From assembly GCA_025996815.1 (NCBI GenBank), contig BNTT01000166.1, positions 1 through 6,265 on the forward strand: DNA of 6,265 nucleotides, given 5' to 3'. The notes below the pieces were generated by a model. The model ran no database searches. It worked only from the letters and a program-made list of their open reading frames with translations, and was not told the DNA's origin. The position numbers and the translations under genes are program-made. This stretch comes from Bacteroidia bacterium. Its GTDB lineage: Bacteria; Bacteroidota; Bacteroidia; Bacteroidales; Azobacteroidaceae. Below, in pieces: positions 1 through 5,563 of this stretch (within the stretch, counting starts at the first letter, position 1; each line of letters starts with the position of its first letter).

Positions 1-13
1 CAAAGTATCGCAT
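1..13 (-). CDS. Possible start of a divergent gene (only 4 codons in window)
   Basis: On the minus strand an ATG at 13-11 opens a frame reading M-R-Y-F before the window ends. The purine-rich stretch AAGGAAG sits just upstream (minus strand), and a perfect TACCTTTG -7 box lies at 41-34, giving a plausible leader of about 15 to 20 nt. Nothing can be said about the product. The call rests only on the promoter-leader-ATG arrangement. Alternatively the start lies outside the window, or the -7 box is fortuitous. Confidence 0.3.
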
Positions 14-33
14 GAAGTCTTCCTTTGGATGCA

Positions 34-41
34 CAAAGGTA
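34..41 (-). promoter_or_regulatory. Candidate minus-strand -7 box, TACCTTTG
   Basis: The minus strand reads TACCTTTG, an exact match to the Bacteroidota sigma-ABfr -7 consensus TANNTTTG. It is the same octamer as the box in front of the plus-strand gene. A TTG triplet near 67-65 (minus strand) could be a poor -33 element, although the spacing of about 23 nt is slightly long. The box overlaps one arm of a 6-bp inverted repeat, CCTTTG at 22-27 and CAAAGG at 34-39 with a 6-nt spacer, which could be an operator or could be chance. Confidence 0.4.
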
Positions 42-68
42 AGTATATTTCCTTAGGAATCGAACAAT

Positions 69-88
69 TGTTGAAAAGTTGTTGATAA
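69..88 (+). promoter_or_regulatory. Two DnaA-box-like 9-mers in tandem
   Basis: TGTTGAAAA at 69-77 and TGTTGATAA at 80-88 lie in the same orientation with starts exactly 11 bp apart, about one helical turn. Each differs by one base from the classical DnaA-box forms TGTGGAAAA and TGTGGATAA (reverse complements of TTTTCCACA and TTATCCACA). They are followed by an A-rich stretch. They could be a small DnaA-binding cluster regulating the flanking genes, another tandem operator, or chance in AT-rich DNA. Two boxes and no dnaA or dnaN gene nearby do not make an origin. Confidence 0.25.
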
Positions 89-152
89 AAAAATGGCTGA
101 AAATTTGGATTTTAACACAGTATCTCAGTAGCCCTGGCTTCCGCGAGTTCAA

Positions 153-185
153 TTAGTAAAAATAGAAAAAAATTTCGTACCTTTG
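153..185 (+). promoter_or_regulatory. Bacteroidota-type promoter of the A2M gene
   Basis: TACCTTTG at 178-185 matches the -7 consensus TANNTTTG exactly. The -33 element is weak: the best candidate is TTAG at 153-156, 21 nt upstream, against consensus TTTG. Transcription would start near 190, leaving a leader of roughly 15 to 20 nt before the ATG at 208. The leader is AT-rich and has no Shine-Dalgarno sequence, as is normal in this phylum. The weak -33 box suggests either modest activity or help from an activator. Confidence 0.6.
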
Positions 186-207
186 TAGAAATTACTTTTA
201 TTGATAT

Positions 208-3200
208 ATGAAACGATTATTGGTGTTGGGTTGGATGTTGGTGGCAGGATTATCTGCACAGGTGGTTGCGGGGCAAGCCCGCAATGACAAGTTTGGTGGC
301 TGGTGGAAAAATGTGGCGGCTTATGAGGCGCAGTCGTTGCCCAAATCGGCGCGGGCGGTGGTAGACACCATTCAGGCGGAGGCGTTGAGGCTGGGCAATA
401 GCCCCGAACTCATCAAGACGATGATTTATCACCTGAAATATCAGGCGGCGATTGACCAAACGGAGGTGGCGGACAAATTGGCGGCATTGGAGCAGTATGC
501 CGATGCGGATAAGAACAAGGTGGAACAGGCAATTTTGTATTCGCTGCTGGCGGAATTTCAATCACCATCTGCCGTTGCGGACTTGACCCGCAATCAACTG
601 AAAAAGAATGAGTTGTGGCTGAAATCGCTGTTGCCCGAGCGCGAACTCCAAACTGTGCCGGCATCTGCCTACGAGATATTGCTGACGGATAGCATTCAGG
701 GATTTATGTACGATGTGCTGATGCAGCGGGCTATTGAGCGGTTGCCGCAGAATGACAATCAGGCAATAATTGATTCGCTTTATCAACAATGGATTAAGTT
801 TCGGAAGACGGACGTGGCGCATCCGCGGGCGTTGTTGATGGTGACGTTGGATTATTTGAATTTCTATCAACGGGCGAAAAATACCGATGCAGACAACACC
901 TATTATATACATTCGCTGGATTCGTTGCAACAAAAATACGTGAAAAATGATTTTGTTGTGGAGGTTTTGCATCGGCAGGCGGTTTATTATCAGGGGATTG
1001 CGGGTCAAGCCCGCAATGACAGTGACAATGACGGTGCGGCATACAAAATTTGCTTGGATGGCATTGCAAAATACCCCAATTATGCGCGTATTGGTCTGCT
1101 AAAGAACCTGTTAGCCGACCTCACCAACCCGCAGGCATCCATCGCTACCGACAATGTGGTTTATCCGGGGCACAACCTGAATTTGAAAATCAACTACCGC
1201 AATATCAGCCAATTGACGGTTGAAATTCGCAAAAAAGCAGGGCAACTCGTTGAGAACAAGACGTTTGACTTGCTCAACAAACAGCCATATCTGCAATCAG
1301 ACACCACGCTTCACATTCCGATGCGCGATTTGGGCAGTTATGAATATGTGATTTTTAATGCGCAAGATAAGGAACAGATGGCTAATCAGCAGTTTTCGGT
1401 GAGCCGCTTGGCAACCGTGACCCGTGCTGTGGGCAAGAATTGGGAGATTTTGGTAACAGACCGACTTTCCGGCGAACCCGTCAAAGGGGCGCGGGTGAAT
1501 TTTTACAAAATTGAAAATCGCACGTTGAAAGTGCAGGACGAACTATCCGTAACCACCGACAAGTTGGGTTTGGCATCGCGCGAGAATGTCAAAAATGTGT
1601 CGTCCTATAATGTCACTTTGGGCGATGATGTGGCTCTTATTACGTCGTCGCTGCCGTGGATTTCCTCGTCCGTGAGCAACCCCAATGCCACGAATGTGCA
1701 GTTGCAACTCTTCACCGACCGCGGCATCTATCGACCGCGGCAAATTGTTCAGTTTAAGGGAATTGCATACGAAAGCGGCGCGAAAATTCAGCAGGTTGTC
1801 CCAAACAAGACCTACACGCTCACGTTGCGCGATAACAACTCTAAAATAGTTGCCGAGCAACGTGTTACCACGAATGACTACGGCTCTTTTGCCGGTGAGT
1901 TTGAACTGCCGGACGGTGGCACAACCGGTCATTACAACATCCAATCCAACGTTGATTGGGGTCAGGCATACTTTCGCGTGGAGGAATACAAACGCCCCAC
2001 GTTCGACATTCGCTTCGACAAAATTGACAAAACCTACACGTTTGGCGACAAAATCACTGCCACAGGCACCGCACAGACATTTTCGGGCATCAATTTGCAG
2101 CAGGCGAATGTGGCATATAAGGTGACGCGCCAAAGTCATTGGCTGTTTCGCCGCTATATGGCACCGCAACAGGTAGCCTCCGGCATAGCGCACACCAACT
2201 CTGACGGCAAATTTGAAATCACCTTCGCCGCCGAAAAAGCCCCCAACGACCTGCGCAACCCGAACGTTTTTTACACCTATAATATAGAAGCCACCGTGAC
2301 GGACACCAACGGCGAAACGCAAAGTTCGACCACACATTTCTCCATTGGCGACAAGTCTATGTCGCTGACCATCAACGGATTGACATGGGTGGTGAATAAA
2401 GACAAACTGCCAAAAATCACCATTGATGCCCTGAATTTGTCCAATCAGCCCATTGCCGTCAAAGGCAGTTTTGAAATCTTGGCGGGCGACAAAAAAGTGG
2501 CATCAGGCACATTTGAAGCGGGCAAAGAGATACTGCCTCAATTCAAAAATCTGCCATCCGGAGCCTATAAACTAACCGCAAAAGCCAACGATGAGCAGGG
2601 GCGTGAAGTGACTGTGGAACAAGATTTTACATTGGCATCGGAGAGCGATAAAAAGCCGCCGGTTTTTGCCACGCAATGGATGCTCACACAGGTAGAAATT
2701 GCGTGTGAGGTGGGTAAAAAGGCGACCATTCGCTACGGCTCGTCCGAAAAAATGGTGTATGTGCTGTATGAACTGTTTGCGGACAACAAAAAACTGTTGG
2801 CGCAGCGTTTCGTGCTCAATAATGAAATTCGCACGCTCGAAATTCCGTTTTTAGACAGTTACGGCGATGGCATTTCGGCAGTGTTCAGTTTTATCAAAAA
2901 TGAGCAGTTTTACTCCAAAACGGTGCGCATTCTGAAAAAACAGCCCGACAAAAATTTGGCAATCACAACCACCGTTTTTCGCGATAAACTGCTACCCGGC
3001 GACAAAGAGGAGTGGCGCATTTCCATAAAAGGTGCGGACGGCAAACCAATTTCTACCGAAGTTTTGGCGGGTATGTATGATGCCTCGTTGGATAAGATTT
3101 ACAAGTATTCGTGGGGTTTCAATCCAATTCACTCCACCAATATATGGTCGCCTTATATGCAGCAAAGCAGTGATTTAAGAAAATCTTACACTGATTTTTC

Positions 3201-5556
3201 CGGTGAGCAGAAGTATTGGAAAATCCCGTCATTTTCGGTTCCGGCATTGAATACGTTTGGGTATAGTCCCTATAATCAAATGATTACGGGCTACGGGATG
3301 AGGCTAAAATCGGCTCGTGCGGGTAGCGTGGACATAGTTGACTTTCAAGACCATAAAATGGTGATGCAGGAAGTAGCGGAAGATGCAGTTACCGTTGCTG
3401 AGGTAATAAGTACAAATGAAAAGGCGGTCGTCGACGATGCTCAGCCAACGAATATCCGCGAAAATTTCCAAGAAACAGCGTTCTTTTATCCGCAACTAAA
3501 AACCAACGCGGCGGGCGAGGCAGTCATCGCCTTCACCGTGCCCGAAAGCAACACGGCGTGGAAATTTCAGGCATTGGCGCACACCAAAGATTTGCATTAT
3601 GGGCAACTCGTGCGCGAGGTGGTTACGCAGAAACAACTGATGGTGACGCCCAACGTGCCGCGCTTCCTCCGTCAGGGCGACCACGTGACGTTCACGTCCA
3701 ACATTTCCAACCTGTCGGACGAGCCGATTGCGGGCACCGTGACGCTTGACCTTTCGTGCCATTCCCCTGAAAACGGAAAAATTCTCCCCGCGGCGACTCA
3801 AAATTTCTCGGTGGAAGCGGGCAAAACCGTTGCCGTGAGTTGGGAATTTGATGTGCCAAATGGAATTGAAACGACGACTTTGAAAATTGTGGCTAAATCC
3901 GAAAATTACAGCGACGGCGAACAGCATCAAATACCTGTTTTGCCCAATCGCATATTAGTAACAGAAAGCCTGCCGCTGACCGTAACAGAGGCTGGCACAC
4001 AGACATTTACGTTTGACAAACTCTCCCAACGGTCGGAAACCTTGGAGCCGCATCGCCTGACAGTGGAATTTTCAAACAACCCGCTGGAATATGCCGTGCA
4101 GGCATTTCCCAAGTTGCTCACGCCGCAGACGGACGATGTTCTCTCATGGTTTGCAGCCTACTATGCGGCAAGCATGGCGACCAAATTGGACGTGTCGGCG
4201 GACATCAACAAAGCCCATTATGTGCAGTCGCAAGCATTGGAAAAATTGCGCGAATTGCAGGCGGAAGACGGCGGCTGGGAATGGTTTAAGGGTATGAACA
4301 GCAGTCTTTCTATCACGCAGTGGGTGCTGTATGGCATGGCTCAACTCGACGGGGGATTGCGAATCAAGCCCGCAATGACAGAAAAGGCGGTGCACTTCAT
4401 CGACAAAAAATTCGCAGAGCATTTCGCCGATTTGAAGAAATACAATAAAAATTGGGAGAAAACACACTCCATTTCGACCTCCGAATTGGAATATCTGCTG
4501 GTGCGCGGACTGTACAAAGAAATCCCGCTGGGCAACAACCAGGCGGCAGTCGATTTTTACACCAATTTGGCAGAGAAGTATTGGGTAAACAACACCAATC
4601 TATACGCCCGCGCGATTGCCGTAACGGTGCTCGTAGGGGCAAAGCGCACGTTGCCCGCGCAAGCCATCATCAAATCACTGCGCGAACACGCCACCGAAAA
4701 GCCCGACCTCGGCATGTATTGGGCAAACAACGCGATGAACTGCTTTATGACGCAAAGCGCGGTGAGCGTGCACACTTTCATTGTGGATGCCTTCCAAAAA
4801 ACAGGTGCCGCAAACAAAGACCTCGACGCGATGAGACTCTGGCTGCTGCAACAAAAACGCACTCAGGAGTGGGAAAGCGTGCCCGCCACGGTCAATGCCA
4901 TTCAGGCACTCCTCAACACGGGCAGTAGTTGGGTGAAAGGTGCAGGGTCTAAGGCTGAGGGTGGTTCTGCCACTATCACGGTCAATAATCAGACCGTGGA
5001 AGCGGCTCAAAGCGCGGCAAATAAAGCGGGCTACATCCAAAAATCGTGGGACGCGCCCAAAATCGTATCCGACAAAGTAACCGTCACGAAAACGGGCGAT
5101 GCACCGTCGTGGGGTGCCGTACACTGGCAATACTACGAAGAGTTGAACAAAATCCAAGCCGCAAAAACAGGCTTGTCGGTAACAAAAACCCTTCTACCCT
5201 CCACCCTCCACCCTTCACCCCTCAAAGTGGGCGACAAAGTAACCATCCGCCTGACCGTCAAAAGCGACCGCGACATGGAATATGTATCGCTCAAAGATAT
5301 GCGAGCGGGCTGCTTCGAGCCGGTCAATCAACTGTCGGGCACCCAATGGAAGCAGGGCGTGGTCTATTACTTGGCACCAAAAGACGAATCCACCACATTC
5401 TTCATTCAGGCACTGCCCAAAGGGACGTACCACTTCGACTACGAAGTCTATGTGACCCGCGCAGGCGACTATTCAAGCGGAATCGCGACCGTCCAATGCC
5501 TCTATGCGCCTGAGTTTGAGGCGCATACAGGCGGTGGGCGGGTGATTGTGGAATGA
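208..5556 (+). CDS. Secreted bacterial alpha-2-macroglobulin family protein, thioester-less
   Basis: A 1782-residue A2M-family protein, expected in the periplasm or at the cell surface; bacterial A2Ms are thought to trap foreign proteases by a bait-region mechanism. The start is well fixed: an in-frame TGA at 202-204 immediately precedes the ATG. Residues 1-17 (MKRLLVLGWMLVAGLSA) are a signal peptide, probably cut before Q18, with no lipobox cysteine. Residues 28-310 are helical and TPR-like. The MG2 domain is near 495-590 (LFTDRGIYRPRQ at 501-512), followed by further MG domains from EEYKRPTF at 592. The bait-region domain is about 818-975 (AGMYDASLD at 954-962), then an acidic linker. The A2M domain begins at about 1084 (RENFQETAFFYPQL). 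The helical thioester-type domain is about 1285-1610, and the C-terminal MG10-like domain about 1655-1782. The CxEQ thioester is absent: TDDVLSWF (1308-1315) occupies its place. Length is normal and the frame intact despite six embedded repeats. No pbpC neighbour is seen. Confidence 0.95.
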   Translation: MKRLLVLGWMLVAGLSAQVVAGQARNDKFGGWWKNVAAYEAQSLPKSARAVVDTIQAEALRLGNSPELIKTMIYHLKYQAAIDQTEVADKLAALEQYADADKNKVEQAILYSLLAEFQSPSAVADLTRNQLKKNELWLKSLLPERELQTVPASAYEILLTDSIQGFMYDVLMQRAIERLPQNDNQAIIDSLYQQWIKFRKTDVAHPRALLMVTLDYLNFYQRAKNTDADNTYYIHSLDSLQQKYVKNDFVVEVLHRQAVYYQGIAGQARNDSDNDGAAYKICLDGIAKYPNYARIGLLKNLLADLTNPQASIATDNVVYPGHNLNLKINYRNISQLTVEIRKKAGQLVENKTFDLLNKQPYLQSDTTLHIPMRDLGSYEYVIFNAQDKEQMANQQFSVSRLATVTRAVGKNWEILVTDRLSGEPVKGARVNFYKIENRTLKVQDELSVTTDKLGLASRENVKNVSSYNVTLGDDVALITSSLPWISSSVSNPNATNVQLQLFTDRGIYRPRQIVQFKGIAYESGAKIQQVVPNKTYTLTLRDNNSKIVAEQRVTTNDYGSFAGEFELPDGGTTGHYNIQSNVDWGQAYFRVEEYKRPTFDIRFDKIDKTYTFGDKITATGTAQTFSGINLQQANVAYKVTRQSHWLFRRYMAPQQVASGIAHTNSDGKFEITFAAEKAPNDLRNPNVFYTYNIEATVTDTNGETQSSTTHFSIGDKSMSLTINGLTWVVNKDKLPKITIDALNLSNQPIAVKGSFEILAGDKKVASGTFEAGKEILPQFKNLPSGAYKLTAKANDEQGREVTVEQDFTLASESDKKPPVFATQWMLTQVEIACEVGKKATIRYGSSEKMVYVLYELFADNKKLLAQRFVLNNEIRTLEIPFLDSYGDGISAVFSFIKNEQFYSKTVRILKKQPDKNLAITTTVFRDKLLPGDKEEWRISIKGADGKPISTEVLAGMYDASLDKIYKYSWGFNPIHSTNIWSPYMQQSSDLRKSYTDFSGEQKYWKIPSFSVPALNTFGYSPYNQMITGYGMRLKSARAGSVDIVDFQDHKMVMQEVAEDAVTVAEVISTNEKAVVDDAQPTNIRENFQETAFFYPQLKTNAAGEAVIAFTVPESNTAWKFQALAHTKDLHYGQLVREVVTQKQLMVTPNVPRFLRQGDHVTFTSNISNLSDEPIAGTVTLDLSCHSPENGKILPAATQNFSVEAGKTVAVSWEFDVPNGIETTTLKIVAKSENYSDGEQHQIPVLPNRILVTESLPLTVTEAGTQTFTFDKLSQRSETLEPHRLTVEFSNNPLEYAVQAFPKLLTPQTDDVLSWFAAYYAASMATKLDVSADINKAHYVQSQALEKLRELQAEDGGWEWFKGMNSSLSITQWVLYGMAQLDGGLRIKPAMTEKAVHFIDKKFAEHFADLKKYNKNWEKTHSISTSELEYLLVRGLYKEIPLGNNQAAVDFYTNLAEKYWVNNTNLYARAIAVTVLVGAKRTLPAQAIIKSLREHATEKPDLGMYWANNAMNCFMTQSAVSVHTFIVDAFQKTGAANKDLDAMRLWLLQQKRTQEWESVPATVNAIQALLNTGSSWVKGAGSKAEGGSATITVNNQTVEAAQSAANKAGYIQKSWDAPKIVSDKVTVTKTGDAPSWGAVHWQYYEELNKIQAAKTGLSVTKTLLPSTLHPSPLKVGDKVTIRLTVKSDRDMEYVSLKDMRAGCFEPVNQLSGTQWKQGVVYYLAPKDESTTFFIQALPKGTYHFDYEVYVTRAGDYSSGIATVQCLYAPEFEAHTGGGRVIVE
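261..290 (+). repeat. Palindromic element, copy 1 (in coding sequence)
   Basis: This 30-bp segment matches copy 2 at 26 of 30 positions. Its core at 265-285 is an 8-bp inverted repeat (GTTGCGGG with CCCGCAAT, one G-T wobble) around a 5-nt loop. It is read as V-A-G-Q-A-R-N-D and sits directly after the signal peptide, between the usual SAQ cleavage context and the start of the mature domain (DKFGGWWKN). That is a place where an insertion is easily tolerated. Confidence 0.75.
569..598 (-). repeat. Palindromic element, copy 3 (inverted orientation)
   Basis: The reverse complement of this segment matches copy 2 at 25 of 30 positions, so the element lies in the opposite orientation from the other three. 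Its palindromic core at 574-594 is degraded (CTTGA loop, one internal mismatch). In the A2M frame it reads A-V-A-D-L-T-R-N-Q, residues 122-130, falling between two helical segments of the N-terminal region. It is the most diverged copy, consistent with an older insertion or with selection on the peptide. Confidence 0.6.
993..1022 (+). repeat. Palindromic element, copy 2 (perfect palindrome)
   Basis: The core at 997-1017 is a perfect 8-bp inverted repeat, ATTGCGGG and CCCGCAAT, around the loop TCAAG. It is the best-preserved copy and was used as reference for the others. In the A2M frame it encodes I-A-G-Q-A-R-N-D (residues 264-271), almost the same peptide as copy 1. It sits between two helices of the TPR-like region (after HRQAVYYQ, before the helix DGAAYKICLDGIAKYP), where homologues would be expected to have a short loop. 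Confidence 0.8.
4352..4381 (+). repeat. Palindromic element, copy 4 (read in another frame)
   Basis: This segment is identical to copy 2 at 28 of 30 positions; the two differences (AA for GG) fall in the left arm of the stem, so the palindrome core at 4356-4376 is partly broken. It has the same orientation as copies 1 and 2 but is read in a different frame, giving G-L-R-I-K-P-A-M-T (residues 1383-1391). It lies in a turn of the helical thioester-type domain, between QWVLYGMAQLD and EKAVHFIDKKF. Confidence 0.75.
4931..4965 (+). repeat. Degenerate heptamer array, G-rich, 5 units
   Basis: Five consecutive 7-bp units starting at 4931, 4938, 4945, 4952 and 4959 fit RGG(T/C)NN(A/T). The first is GGGTGAA and the last GGGTGGT. 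The consensus GGGTGGA is the reverse complement of the unit in the array at 5193-5220, so this is a diverged copy in the opposite orientation. It encodes the Gly-rich stretch V-K-G-A-G-S-K-A-E-G-G-S, which looks like an extra loop between GSSW and the strand ATITVNNQTVE. Confidence 0.55.
5193..5220 (-). repeat. Heptamer array (GGGTGGA)n with G-quadruplex motif
   Basis: Four consecutive 7-bp units fit TYYACCC on the plus strand, and the middle two are identical TCCACCC. On the minus strand this gives four runs of three or more G separated by 4-nt loops, a canonical G3+N1-7 quadruplex motif on the template strand of the A2M gene. In the A2M frame it encodes L-L-P-S-T-L-H-P-S-P (1662-1671), joining the strand GLSVTK to KVGDKVTIRLTV of the last domain. 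The base composition is unlike the rest of the gene. Confidence 0.75.
5503..5527. other. Perfect 9-bp hairpin at the 3' end of the A2M gene
   Basis: TATGCGCCT at 5503-5511 and AGGCGCATA at 5519-5527 are exact reverse complements around the 7-nt loop GAGTTTG. The hairpin ends 29 bp before the A2M stop codon and encodes Y-A-P-E-F-E-A-H. No T-run follows on either strand, so it is not a standard intrinsic terminator. Because the next gene converges within 7 bp, it could act as a 3'-end stabiliser or pause site for either transcript. It could also be a by-product of the A-P-E-F-E-A peptide. Confidence 0.4.
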
Positions 5557-5563
5557 TTTTCGC

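Noticed and set aside
69..119. Replication origin
   Set aside because: Only two near-consensus DnaA-like boxes and a poor third (111-119), with no dnaA, dnaN or other origin-associated gene in the window.
562..1069. Minus-strand frames with peptides such as CGLDPQSP and IAGL-type stretches
   Set aside because: These are antisense readings of the palindromic elements at 569-598 and 993-1022 and overlap the intact A2M frame; such peptides are common in spurious frames over this kind of repeat.
1716..1740. Direct repeat CGACCGCGG (1716-1724 and 1732-1740)
   Set aside because: It falls in the conserved TDRGIYRPR segment of the MG2 domain and is explained by Arg-rich codon choice.
1543..2337. 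264-codon open frame on the minus strand inside the A2M gene
   Set aside because: It is fully antisense to a well-recognised MG-domain coding region, shows no recognisable domain, and its composition reflects the complement of the real gene.
4452..4928. 158-codon plus-strand frame in another phase of the A2M gene
   Set aside because: Arg- and Gly-rich out-of-frame translation of the thioester-type domain, with no promoter, no start context and no recognisable fold.
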